Shown one piece after another: positions 48,275 to 56,734 of a stretch of 64,000 nt of DNA (position 1 is the stretch's first letter; each line of letters opens with the position of its first letter). Made by a program: the position numbers and the translations under genes. Source of the stretch: Vreelandella zhuhanensis (GTDB lineage Bacteria > Pseudomonadota > Gammaproteobacteria > Pseudomonadales > Halomonadaceae); the NCBI RefSeq assembly GCF_009793355.1, contig NZ_WTKP01000009.1:62001-126000 (forward strand). The letters are read 5' to 3'. A model generated the notes under the pieces. The model had not been told where the DNA came from and did not search any database. It worked only from the letters and a program-made list of their open reading frames with translations.

Positions 48275-50448
48275 TGTCCAGGCTCCACGATAACCCGTGC
48301 ATCGACCACCGCATAGCCATCCGGATAGGCAATCACCGGGTTGAGATCCAGTTCCGAAAGCTGCGGATAGGCCTGCACGATACGCGACACCTTGAGCAGC
48401 AAATCCACCAAGGCGGCCTTATTCACTCCGGCCTCGCCCCGTGCGCCTTCCAGCACTTTTTTCGCCTTGAGCTGTTCCACCATGCAATCGGCATCGTAAC
48501 CTGTCAGCGGAATCGAGCGGAATGCCACGTCTTCGAGGATTTCCACGAAAATGCCGCCTAAGCCGAACATCAATACCGGGCCGAAGATCGGGTCGCGAAT
48601 AACCCCGATAATCACCTCGACACCCTTGCGGGCCATGGGCGTCACCAGTACGCCTTCGATCGCTGCCTTCGGGTCGTAATCGTGACAAGAAGCCATGATC
48701 TGATCAAATGCCCGGGCAAGTGCCGCCTTGCCGACCAGATTGAGCTTCACGCCTCCCGCATCGGATTTATGCAGAATATCCCGAGAGACCACTTTCATCG
48801 CCAGGGGAATCTCGCCGAATTCGTCGGCAATCGCCACCAGATCACTGCGGTTGATGGCCACCTGTTCTTTGGGCACCTCAATGCCGTGTTCGGCGAGAAG
48901 CGCCTTGGCCTCGTATTCCAGGAAATCACGCCCTTCCTGCCGCGCGCGTTCAAATACCGCGCGCATGCTGGGTATGGGCAGCATGCTCGGCTCGCTGGCG
49001 CCCTGTTCAAGGTGCTTTTCCTGCTGAGCCAGATAAAGGCCGCGCTCACCCAGGGCAGCGAGTACCCGCACCGCATGCTCGATCGAGGCATAGATCGGTA
49101 ATCCCGCTTCGTGCAAGCGCCGCAGTGCCGGGGGTTTGATCGGTGCATACAAACTGTAGATGACCAGCGGCTTATCGGTGGCATTCGACAGATCCACCAT
49201 GGCCTCGGCACCACGCATTTCATCACCCAGCAGCGATTCGGCAAAGCGCAGACTGTAGCCACCGAACATGCCCACCAGCAGGACGCTATCGACATTGTCA
49301 TCCTCGGCAACGATCCGCATGCATTCCGCCAGCAGTGCCGGGTTACTGTCGGAGGAGCCCGCCACATCCACGGGATTGCGCGTGGAGGCCTGGGGCAACA
49401 GAATCGTGCGCAACCGCTCACGGCTTGTGTCACTCAACTCCGCAAGCGCCAGGCCGGCTTCCGCCAGGCGGTCGGAGGCGATGGTCGCCTGGCCGCCGCC
49501 ATCGGCGATGACCGCCACGCGCTTGCCACTGGCCTTCTGCAACAACCCCAGCCCTTCGGCTACCGGCAGGATTTCATCGGAATACTGGACCACGCTGACC
49601 CCGTGCTGACGCAGCAGGTCAACGGTCATCTGGTAGCTGCCCGCCAGGGCGCCGGTGTGCGAACTCGCTGCTTGGCGGCCCTGTTCAGTAGAGCCCGACT
49701 TGTACACCACCACCGGCTTCATGGCGGTTACCTCGCGCGCCACCTCAAGGAATTTTCGTCCGTCGCGAAACCCCTCAACATACAGCGTGGCCACCCGGGT
49801 GTTTTCGTCTTCGCCCAGGTAGCGCAGGTAATCGTTGAAGCCGATATCGCTCTGGTTACCCGGACCAATATAGGTACTAAAACCCACCTGGCCGTTGTAC
49901 TGCGCTTCAAGCGCCAGCGAAAGCAGCATATTGCCGGACTGCGAAACGATGCCGATATCTCCCGGCTTGAGATTATCCAGCGCCAGGAGATTGATATTAT
50001 GATGCAGATTGAAGATGCCTGAGGTATTGGGCCCGATGATGCGCACCCCATGCGCTTCGGCCTTGGCCATCATTTCGCGCTCGAGCGCCGCCCCTTCGGG
50101 GCCCGTTTCGCCAAAGCCGCTGGCCAGGATAACCACCCCCTTGACGCCTCGCCGGCCGCACTCGGCAATCAGGCCAGGCACGGTCGCGGCGGGCGTACAT
50201 AACAACGCCAATTCGGGTGAGCCCGGAATCGCACTGACCGACGGCCAGGCTTTCACGCCGAGAATCATCTCGGCCTTGGGGTTGACCGGATAAATATTCC
50301 CGCGATAGCCCTCCTTGACCAGACCGACCATGGCTTTGTAACCGCGCTTGGTAGGATCAGCGGAAGCTCCCACCACAGCGATGCCTTTGGGGGCGAGAAT
50401 GTCGTGCAGCGGGCTGCGTGTCGGAAGATGGCCTTCGATGGGATTCAT
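48271..50448 (-). CDS. NDP-forming acyl-CoA ligase
   Basis: 725-residue single-chain acyl-CoA synthetase of the acetyl-CoA synthetase (ADP-forming) superfamily. Order: CoA-binding Rossmann domain (GIAVVGASADPTKRGYKAM), two succinyl-CoA-ligase-like domains (GIVSQSGNMLLSLALEAQYN; ASSHTGALAGSYQMTV, with a candidate phosphohistidine), then a C-terminal ATP-grasp domain with GVLVTPMARKGVEVIIGVIRD and GLGGIFVEILEDVAFR. Acids activated by relatives include acetate, pimelate, ferulate and DMSP-related acids; the substrate is unknown. It begins six bases after the second crotonase and overlaps the first. Confidence 0.88.
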   Translation of the reverse strand: MNPIEGHLPTRSPLHDILAPKGIAVVGASADPTKRGYKAMVGLVKEGYRGNIYPVNPKAEMILGVKAWPSVSAIPGSPELALLCTPAATVPGLIAECGRRGVKGVVILASGFGETGPEGAALEREMMAKAEAHGVRIIGPNTSGIFNLHHNINLLALDNLKPGDIGIVSQSGNMLLSLALEAQYNGQVGFSTYIGPGNQSDIGFNDYLRYLGEDENTRVATLYVEGFRDGRKFLEVAREVTAMKPVVVYKSGSTEQGRQAASSHTGALAGSYQMTVDLLRQHGVSVVQYSDEILPVAEGLGLLQKASGKRVAVIADGGGQATIASDRLAEAGLALAELSDTSRERLRTILLPQASTRNPVDVAGSSDSNPALLAECMRIVAEDDNVDSVLLVGMFGGYSLRFAESLLGDEMRGAEAMVDLSNATDKPLVIYSLYAPIKPPALRRLHEAGLPIYASIEHAVRVLAALGERGLYLAQQEKHLEQGASEPSMLPIPSMRAVFERARQEGRDFLEYEAKALLAEHGIEVPKEQVAINRSDLVAIADEFGEIPLAMKVVSRDILHKSDAGGVKLNLVGKAALARAFDQIMASCHDYDPKAAIEGVLVTPMARKGVEVIIGVIRDPIFGPVLMFGLGGIFVEILEDVAFRSIPLTGYDADCMVEQLKAKKVLEGARGEAGVNKAALVDLLLKVSRIVQAYPQLSELDLNPVIAYPDGYAVVDARVIVEPGQ

Positions 50449-50454
50449 GGTGAT

Positions 50455-51273
50455 TCACTCGCCTTTGAAATCGGGGGTACGTTTTTCAGCGAAGGCATTC
50501 ACGCCTTCCTGCCAGTCGGCGGTGGTCGAGCAGGTAAAGACCGCATCCAGCTCTTGCTGCAACTGGCTATCCAGATCATTTCCCACACCAATATTCACCA
50601 GACGCTTGAGCATGGCGATGGAAATCGGCGCTTGCTTGCCCAGCACCGCAGCCAGTCGATACGCCTCGCTTAACAACACATCCCCCGGCCAGCTCGCGCT
50701 TGCCAGGCCGATACGTGCGGCCTCCTCGCCATCGATGCGCCGCCCGGTGTAGAGCAGCTGACGCGCCCTGTTCAACCCCACCAATTGCGGCAACATCTTG
50801 GAAACACCGCCACCCACACAAGTACCGATGCTGGTTTCGGGAAAACCGATCTGCGCCTCTTCCGCCATCAGGATAAAATCGCAGGCTACTGCCATTTCCG
50901 CCCCTGCGCCCAAGGCATAACCGTTGACCGCAGCGATCACCGGTTTTTTCAGCCGAATGATCGTTTCACACACATCGTTACCCAATTGCAGGTATTGACG
51001 ACGTTGAAACAGGCTACGCTCGGCCCCGCCGTGCTCTTTCATATCGGCGCCCACACAGAATGCTCGCCCTTCTCCAGTGAGTATCACCGTACGAATCGCG
51101 CGGCTGCGCTCGGCATATGCAAGCGCTTCCAGCAATTCGGTGTAGAAAGCCTCGACCACGGCATTGAGGCGATGCGGCCGGTTGAAACGAATTTCCATTA
51201 CGTTGCCCTGCTGGTGGAGCAGCAGCGTTTTATAGTCGGGAAGCGAAGCGGAAGGCACGGATTCAGAAGGCAT
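50455..51273 (-). CDS. Enoyl-CoA hydratase/isomerase family protein (second crotonase)
   Basis: 272-residue crotonase and first gene of the four-gene operon. GEGRAFCVGADMKEHGG and NGYALGAGAEMAVACDFILM build the oxyanion hole; AQIGFPETSIGTCVGGGVSKM keeps a glutamate at a catalytic position. ATG 51273 is chosen because upstream codons would run into AT-rich promoter sequence and begin only with TTG; the site before it is weak (CTGGATACC). Possible roles include crotonobetainyl-CoA, acryloyl-CoA or hydroxycinnamoyl-CoA hydration, none decided by the sequence. Confidence 0.88.
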   Translation of the reverse strand: MPSESVPSASLPDYKTLLLHQQGNVMEIRFNRPHRLNAVVEAFYTELLEALAYAERSRAIRTVILTGEGRAFCVGADMKEHGGAERSLFQRRQYLQLGNDVCETIIRLKKPVIAAVNGYALGAGAEMAVACDFILMAEEAQIGFPETSIGTCVGGGVSKMLPQLVGLNRARQLLYTGRRIDGEEAARIGLASASWPGDVLLSEAYRLAAVLGKQAPISIAMLKRLVNIGVGNDLDSQLQQELDAVFTCSTTADWQEGVNAFAEKRTPDFKGE

Positions 51274-51324
51274 GGAGGTATCCAGTCTGCAGAATTTAAA
51301 AAAAGCTGAAATGAAAGCTAAATG

Positions 51325-51446
51325 GAACAAACGTTTCTCTTTCAGATATAAACATCACGTCTGTATTGATATAAAGACTAGCCGAATGGGTCAATTATAG
51401 TCAATACATACGTTTCTATATAAATAAATAAAGATACATATGTTTC
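51325..51446. promoter_or_regulatory. Three-copy operator-like repeat (rpiR/crotonase region)
   Basis: In the 263-bp divergent gap, the 13-mer ATACATACGTTTC (51404-51416) recurs as ATACATATGTTTC (51434-51446), exactly 30 bases on, about three helical turns. A third, looser copy GAACAAACGTTTC lies at 51325-51337. The surroundings are very AT-rich. The arrangement suggests binding sites for the adjacent RpiR-family regulator controlling both directions. Confidence 0.55.
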
Positions 51447-51536
51447 GTCAACGCCGATTTAGCCCGACCACCTCTTTATATAAGTTTTCAGGGCCTGCGT
51501 TACAATGCGCCCATTCATCCGCCTGAGGAGCCTGCA

Positions 51537-52469
51537 ATGTCAGCGTCCAGCCCCCATGACAACCCGCTTGAAGAAGCCCTCACCGAAGAGCTGCCTTCCT
51601 CCACCCGGCTGGACGTCATCAATCAACGGCTTGCTGAAGCCTATCCCGAGCTCAGCCCTCAGCTGAAGCTGGCCGCGGGTTATGTGCTCGAACATCCCAT
51701 GGATATCGCCTTTCAGTCGATTCGCAAATCCGCCGCGGCGGCAGCGGTCACTCCCTCAACCCTGGTGCGGCTGGCCAAGCGTATGGGGTTCGATAGCTAC
51801 GAGCTGTTTCGGGAAGTGTTTCAGTCAGCGGTACAGGCGGGGCCGATCGAGCTTTCCGGACGCGCCACTCACTTGCGCAACCTGGCTCATACCCAAGACC
51901 CGATATTTCTCGATGTGGGCGACGCGGCTTTCGACAACATCGGCAAGCTGTTCACCGCCGATAACCAGGCCCGGGTGCGCGACGCCGCCAGGCTGATTCT
52001 CGATGCGCGAAAAGTCGCTGTGGTGGGATTTCGCGACACCTTCGCCTGCGCCTACCACTTCGCTTATGTGGGGCGCATCGCGATGCCGGACATTCATTTG
52101 ATACGAGGGCTGGAGGGAGGCTTGCTCACCGAACTGGACCGCTTCGATGAGCATGATGTAGTGGTGGCCTTCGGCTTTGAACCCTATTGTGCCGAAACGG
52201 TGAAAGCGTTGGAGGTGACAGGCGCCAACGGAGTGCGTTCGATCGTGGTCACCGATACGCTGCGCTCCCCGCTGGTACCCGGCGCGCAGGTCACTTTCAC
52301 CGTGGCCAACGCCACGCCGCACTTTTTCCCGTCGATTCTTTCCGCGATCACCTTGATCGAGGCGATATTGGCCGAATGCGTGGCATTCGGCCCCAATCAT
52401 CTGGTCGACAATGTCGCCGATTTCGAAACCCGCATGCGCCGCATGGGCGCTTATGTCGAGATTGACTGA
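51537..52469 (+). CDS. MurR/RpiR-family transcriptional regulator
   Basis: 310-residue regulator: an N-terminal HTH_6 domain (QLKLAAGYVLEHPMDIAFQSIRK, with TPSTLVRLAKRMGFDSYELF as recognition helix) and a C-terminal SIS domain (RDAARLILDARKVAVVGFRD, DVVVAFGFEPYCAETVKAL). SIS domains bind phosphosugars or acyl-CoA-pathway intermediates. GAGGAG precedes ATG 51537. It is divergent from the crotonase/acyl-CoA ligase/permease operon and most likely controls it; an AT-rich gap with repeated 13-mers lies between. Confidence 0.88.
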   Translation: MSASSPHDNPLEEALTEELPSSTRLDVINQRLAEAYPELSPQLKLAAGYVLEHPMDIAFQSIRKSAAAAAVTPSTLVRLAKRMGFDSYELFREVFQSAVQAGPIELSGRATHLRNLAHTQDPIFLDVGDAAFDNIGKLFTADNQARVRDAARLILDARKVAVVGFRDTFACAYHFAYVGRIAMPDIHLIRGLEGGLLTELDRFDEHDVVVAFGFEPYCAETVKALEVTGANGVRSIVVTDTLRSPLVPGAQVTFTVANATPHFFPSILSAITLIEAILAECVAFGPNHLVDNVADFETRMRRMGAYVEID

Positions 52470-52490
52470 TTCAGTTCAATCCATTTCAGA

Positions 52491-53468
52491 TCATGGCAAC
52501 AGGATGGTCGAGCCGGTGGTCTTGCGGCCTTGCAATGCATCCTGGGCCTTGCCGGCGTCGGCCAAGGGGTAACGATTGGCCACATCGATCTTGATCTTGC
52601 CGCTTTCCAGCATGGCGAAGAAATCCTCGCACATCATTTCCAGGCGTTCGCGGGTATCGGCATAGCCATTCAGGCTCGGGCGCGTGACGAACAGCGAACC
52701 CTTCTGGTTGAGAATCCCGATATTGACGCCCTCGACCGGGCCTGAAGAGTTGCCGAAACTGACCATCAAGGAACGCGGCTTCAAGCAGTCCAGGGAGATC
52801 TCCCAGGTGTCCTTGCCCACCGAGTCATACACCACGTCGCACATCTCGCCGTCGGTCAATTCGCGCACCCGCTCGGCCACGTTTTCCCGGGTGTAATCGA
52901 TCGTCGCCCAAGCGCCGTTGGCCATCGCCAGGTCGGCTTTTTCCTGGGAGCTTACGGTACCGATCAGTTTTACGCCCAACGCCTTGGCCCACTGGCAGGC
53001 AATCGAGCCCACGCCACCGGCGGCGGCGTGAAACAGAATCGTCTCGCCCCCTTTCAAGGGGCAGGTCTGGCGTAGCAGGTATTGCACGGTCAACCCCTTG
53101 AGCATGCTCGCCGCCGCAGTTTCAAATTCGATGAAGTCCGGCAATACCACCACTTTTGCGGCGGGCAAGGTATGCAACTGCGCATAAGCACCCAGCGGGC
53201 CTTGAGCGTAGGCTACCCGATCCCCCACCTTCAAATGGGTAACGTCTTCACCCACCGCATCCACCACGCCGGCGCCTTCCGTTCCCAGGCCTGAGGGCAT
53301 CTTCGGTGCTGGATACAGGCCAGTGCGAAAATAGATGTCGATGAAATTCAAGCCGACCGCCTTGTTGCGCACCCGGACGTCAGCGGGGCCGAGCTCGGCC
53401 GGTGCCGCCTCGACCAGCTCAAGCACCTCGGAGCCGCCGGTCTGGGAAAACTGGATACGTTGACTCAT
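52491..53468 (-). CDS. qorA: NADPH:quinone oxidoreductase
   Basis: 325-residue zinc-free medium-chain dehydrogenase/reductase of the QOR class. The N-terminal GroES-like domain has GLNFIDIYFRTGLYPAPKMP and PSGLGTEGAGVVDAVGEDV; the nucleotide motif AAAGGVGSIACQWAKALG with GTVSSQEKADLA suits NADPH. No structural or catalytic zinc cysteines are seen. AAAGGACATCCCC precedes ATG 53468. It converges on the RpiR gene and faces the tnpB element downstream of its start; it reduces quinones or enals by one-electron or enone chemistry. Confidence 0.9.
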   Translation of the reverse strand: MSQRIQFSQTGGSEVLELVEAAPAELGPADVRVRNKAVGLNFIDIYFRTGLYPAPKMPSGLGTEGAGVVDAVGEDVTHLKVGDRVAYAQGPLGAYAQLHTLPAAKVVVLPDFIEFETAAASMLKGLTVQYLLRQTCPLKGGETILFHAAAGGVGSIACQWAKALGVKLIGTVSSQEKADLAMANGAWATIDYTRENVAERVRELTDGEMCDVVYDSVGKDTWEISLDCLKPRSLMVSFGNSSGPVEGVNIGILNQKGSLFVTRPSLNGYADTRERLEMMCEDFFAMLESGKIKIDVANRYPLADAGKAQDALQGRKTTGSTILLP

Positions 53469-53574
53469 GGGGATGTCCTTTATGGTTTTTGGATCGTGCG
53501 GCTATCCAACCGCGTGAGGCGCGAGAAATCAAGGCGGTAACTCAGCCAGCGTCTCGGCCGACTCCCATGATAGG

Positions 53575-53760
53575 GTGACTGCTCTCCGCCCTTGGGACGG
53601 AGCTTCCCACTTCTTAGGCAGCAACCGGCGATATGCCGGATTTACGCAAGCCTCGATGGGCAGAGACGGACAGTCCTTCCGCCTTCAACTTCAAAATGCC
53701 TTGATTCTTGATGTTAAGCGCCGCGTTGATGTCCCGGTCGTGGTGCGTATGGCAGGCGGG
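53575..53760 (-). ncRNA. Putative omega RNA of the IS605-type element
   Basis: Downstream of tnpB on the same strand, GCTCCGTCCCAAGGGCGGAG forms a hairpin (53581-53603) followed by AGCAGTCAC, the usual right-end architecture of IS605/IS1341 elements. In this class the 3' part of the tnpB transcript is processed to a guide RNA whose scaffold ends at the element border. The guide would then begin near 53573 with CCTATCATGGGAGTCGG. Upstream limit is a guess. Confidence 0.45.
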
Positions 53761-54790
53761 GCAATCCCATGACCGGACGTCGAACGGCATCTTTTCCATC
53801 TTGTGCTGGCAGGCATGACATATCTTGGAACTGGCAAACCATGTATCGATCTTGACCAGATGCTTGCCTTGCTCCTTGGCCTTGTAGTCCAGCTTGGTGA
53901 TCAAGGCGTACCAGGAGGCGTCACCGATATGCTTGGCGAGCTTGGCATTCCTCATCATGTTCTTGATTTTCAGTGTCTCGACGACCACCGCTTGGTTATC
54001 GTCAACGATCTGTCGGGACAGTTTGTGCTGGAAGTCATTGCGCGCATTGGCGACGCGTTCATGCGCCTTGGCAACGAGCATGCGGGCCTTGGCTCGCTTG
54101 GCGCTGCCTTTTTTCTTGCGCGACAGCGCCTGCTGTTTGCGCTTGAGATTCTTCTGCGCCTGTTTGATAAAGCGCGGGTTGGCGACTTTACGCCCGCTTG
54201 AGTCAATGGCCAGGTGTGTCAGCCCCATATCGAGGCCGACAACGTTCGTTGCGTCGATGTCCTTTAGAGGCTCGGGCACTGCCTGTTCAGTTTCATACAG
54301 CAGGGAGGCGTAGTGTTTGCCAGTGACGGTACGAGTCAAGGTGATGCTCTTGAGCTTGCCGTCAACCGGGCGGTGAATCTTTGCCTTGATCGGCCCGAGC
54401 TTGGGTACCTTGACCCAGTTCTCCCCGGATTTTATCCCAAACGCAGTGGTAGCTCGACTGTTTTCCACGCTTGCCCTTGAAGCGGGGGTGGCCGGCCTTC
54501 TGCTGAGGATCAAAGAAGCGCTGAAACGCCTTGTCGAGGTTAATGCACGCCTGTTGGAGGGCGATGGAGTCCGCCTCTTTCATCCATCCATACTTGCGAG
54601 ACTTCTTGGCGACGGGCAGCAGCCGCTTGATGTCGTGCTTGGCACTCAGCGACTGGCCGTGGCGCTTGTAGCGGTGAGACATGATGCGAAGGCCAGTGTT
54701 GTAGCAGAAACGCACCGCGCCAAACTGACGGTTAAGAAACGCCGCCTGTTCGGATGTGGGGTAGATGCGTATCCTGGTGGCTTTCAACAT
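53614..54790 (-). pseudogene. tnpB: IS605-type tnpB, frameshifted
   Basis: RNA-guided nuclease/transposon accessory protein split over two frames. Residues 1-about 120 (LKATRIRIYPTSEQAAFLNR) come from 54790 down to about 54430; the rest continues in the next frame to 53614. The switch lies around 54421-54445 and needs a net +1 step, as if one base was inserted. RuvC aspartate in VVGLDMGLTHLA, glutamate in AVVVETLKIKNM and aspartate in HDRDINAALN are kept, as is the zinc ribbon CHAC-CPAC. No tnpA is present. Unless frameshifting restores it, the product is inactive. Confidence 0.85.
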
Positions 54791-54876
54791 GGGTATGGCG
54801 GCTTTTAAACTGTACGTTTATACATGGTAGTGGGTTCTTGACCAACGTCAACCCCGAGCAGTGCCCGCTTATATCC

Positions 54877-54892
54877 CCGCCCGAGTGGGCGG
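54877..54892. repeat. Hairpin at the left side of the tnpB element
   Basis: CCGCCC-GAGT-GGGCGG is a perfect 6-bp stem. Together with the TATAAACGTACAGTTT leader (minus strand, about 54808-54826) it lies in the 179-bp region before tnpB and may belong to the left end of the IS, or, with TTTTTT at about 54905-54910 on the plus strand, act as a terminator-like structure. Confidence 0.4.
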
Positions 54893-54969
54893 AAGTTTAA
54901 GCGGTTTTTTGCTAATCTTCTGAGCATTTTTACGCTGGGCATTGTTTACTGGGGACACGAAGATATTCC

Positions 54970-55719
54970 ATGAAGCATCCGACTATTTCGCTACCGCGCT
55001 TGATCGGTCATCGCGGCCTTTCCAGCCAGGCGCCGGAAAACAGCTTATCGGCGGTACGCGCCGCTCACCAGGCCGGTATCGACTGGGTGGAACTGGATAT
55101 TCAGCTGCTCGGGGATGGTACCCCGGTGATCTGGCACGACCTGGACGTGTCACGCTGCTCCGATGGGCGTGGAAGCTTGCGCCGTTACGATTGGTCCCAA
55201 GCGTGCACGTTGGATACCGGCAGCTGGTTCGGAGATCATTTCAGCGGGGAACGCATGGCCAGCCTGGAAGCCATGCTGGCGCTAGTGGTGAAACTCGATA
55301 TGGGGATCAACCTGGAATTGAAGGTCAACAAGGGCCGGGATCCTATCGCTCTGGTCAAAAGCGTTCTCCCTCGACTCATGCAGGTACTTTCACCCCAGCG
55401 TCTGATCGTCTCATCGTTCAACCAGGTCGCCCTGGCGCATGCCCGCCAATATGCCGACGCTTCCCAGCTGGCCCTGGGTGCGCTGTTCGGCAGCGTGCCT
55501 GGCGATTGGCACTACCAGTGCCAAGCGATGGATGCGTTTAGCGTCCACGTGCATTGGCCGCGCCTCAAACGCCCCCAGGCTCAGGCAATCGCCCAGGCGG
55601 GATATCCACTAATCTGCTACACCGTTAACGATCCCAGTGCTTTCGCGCCGCGCTGGGGCTGGGGAGTCACCAGCGTCATCAGCGACGACCCTACCCGGTT
55701 CAAGATTCCCATCACCTAA
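54970..55719 (+). CDS. ugpQ: Glycerophosphodiester phosphodiesterase
   Basis: 249-residue GDPD-family enzyme, hydrolysing glycerophosphodiesters to glycerol 3-phosphate and an alcohol such as choline. The active-site signature LIGHRGLSSQAPENSL is at residue 12, WVELDIQLLGDGTPVIWHD supplies the metal acids and second histidine, and LELKVNKGRD the third acid. There is no signal peptide, which fits the cytosolic UgpQ form rather than periplasmic GlpQ. GGGACACGAAGA lies before ATG 54970. It converges on pgl and is flanked on both sides by tnpB-derived sequence. Confidence 0.9.
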   Translation: MKHPTISLPRLIGHRGLSSQAPENSLSAVRAAHQAGIDWVELDIQLLGDGTPVIWHDLDVSRCSDGRGSLRRYDWSQACTLDTGSWFGDHFSGERMASLEAMLALVVKLDMGINLELKVNKGRDPIALVKSVLPRLMQVLSPQRLIVSSFNQVALAHARQYADASQLALGALFGSVPGDWHYQCQAMDAFSVHVHWPRLKRPQAQAIAQAGYPLICYTVNDPSAFAPRWGWGVTSVISDDPTRFKIPIT

Positions 55720-55760
55720 GCTTTGAGGTGTTTCTGGTCAGTGCAACGTCCTTCAGAAAG

Positions 55761-56438
55761 TCAGGGCGCCCAGTAAATGGCCAGTGGACAAGAAAAAAAG
55801 GCACGAATCGGCAACTTGCGAGCATCATCCCCCGCCAAGGCCCTCGCTAGCACAGTGCGCTTGTCTTCCCCCGTGATATGCAGAAAATGACGCCGCGCCT
55901 GATGCAGGCGATCAGCGCTCAGGGTGATGCGTGGCTGCGGCTGGCTGGGAGTACGAACCGCCACCAGCGGCTCACCGCTGGAAAGTGCCAGATCCAGTTC
56001 GCGGCTATCGGGAAACAGCGACGCCGTATGGCCATCGCTACCCATGCCTAACACCACGGCACTGGCGGGCCAGGCAAGAAATGTTATCTGGTCACTCACG
56101 TCGGCTACGCCCTGTTCGGGAGTAGCGGCCGTGCTGGTCAAGGGCACGAAACGCGCCGACGAGGCTTTATCTTGCACAAGGTGCTCGCGGACCAGACGAG
56201 CGTTACTCTCACTGCTCTGCTCATCCACCCAGCGCTCATCCGCCAGGGTGATGTCCACTCGCTCCCAAGGCAGACTCTTTGTCGACAGCGTCTGAAAAAA
56301 CATCACCGGTGTCGAGCCGCCGGAGATCACCAACAGTACGCGTTCCTGTTCCGCCAGATCGGTCTTCAGCGCTTCGGCGATGGCTTCCGCCAGCTGATCG
56401 GCAAGCTGTTGTCTGACATGGTTCTGGTGGTGGTTCAT
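55761..56438 (-). CDS. pgl: 6-phosphogluconolactonase
   Basis: 225-residue PGL of the NagB-like DevB type, hydrolysing 6-phosphogluconolactone in the oxidative pentose phosphate and Entner-Doudoroff routes. VLLVISGGSTPVMFFQTL is the phosphate-binding loop, ITLADERWVDEQSSESNAR the active-site segment, and VVLGMGSDGHTASLFP the catalytic histidine region. All are intact. GAGGATTTTTGAG precedes ATG 56438. zwf and edd, common partners, are not in the window; a tnpB fragment lies just upstream and may have cut the operon. Confidence 0.93.
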   Translation of the reverse strand: MNHHQNHVRQQLADQLAEAIAEALKTDLAEQERVLLVISGGSTPVMFFQTLSTKSLPWERVDITLADERWVDEQSSESNARLVREHLVQDKASSARFVPLTSTAATPEQGVADVSDQITFLAWPASAVVLGMGSDGHTASLFPDSRELDLALSSGEPLVAVRTPSQPQPRITLSADRLHQARRHFLHITGEDKRTVLARALAGDDARKLPIRAFFSCPLAIYWAP

Positions 56439-56565
56439 CTCAAAAATCCTCGTACCAGTTACCTCCCAGGTTCCTGCTTCGCTGTCCGTCGCCTCAATGC
56501 CTTGGCATTGCCGGTCTTACACAAACTCCACAGGCGTATATTTCCGAGTGCCCCTCGGAATTGCT

Positions 56566-56720
56566 TCAACTCTCAGCACCGGCTAACAGCGCGGTACCGG
56601 CTTGTAGGATGCTGCGGGCGGCATTGACGTCACGGTCGATGCCTTGGGTGCCGCAGTCCGGGCAGTACCTCGGCATCGGTGATGCTGCGTCATGACTTCT
56701 AGTTGCCCGGGCATCGACTT
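56566..56720 (-). pseudogene. Second tnpB remnant (C-terminal fragment)
   Basis: ARDNFLQEKVDARATR resembles the helix before RuvC motif II in TnpB (compare ARNDFQHKLSRQ in the neighbouring copy), and RYCPDCGTQGIDRDVNAARS is the end of the zinc ribbon plus RuvC III motif. The first zinc CxxC and all of motif II are missing, so it is an internally deleted stub from a TnpB different from the one at 53614. Below it, TTCCGAGGGGCACTCGGAA (about 56542-56560) is a right-end style hairpin. Confidence 0.75.
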
Positions 56721-56734
56721 TTTCTTGCAGGAAA

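Noticed and set aside
54362..54513. Reading the two overlapping tnpB frames as separate genes
   Set aside because: Motif order shows they are the N- and C-terminal parts of one TnpB; the overlap is just the out-of-frame extension around the shift.
56103..56114. GGCTACGCCCTG matching the 3' part of tRNA-Met as a possible attachment site
   Set aside because: Only 12 bases, inside the pgl coding sequence, no integrase nearby, and the match does not extend into the tRNA terminus.
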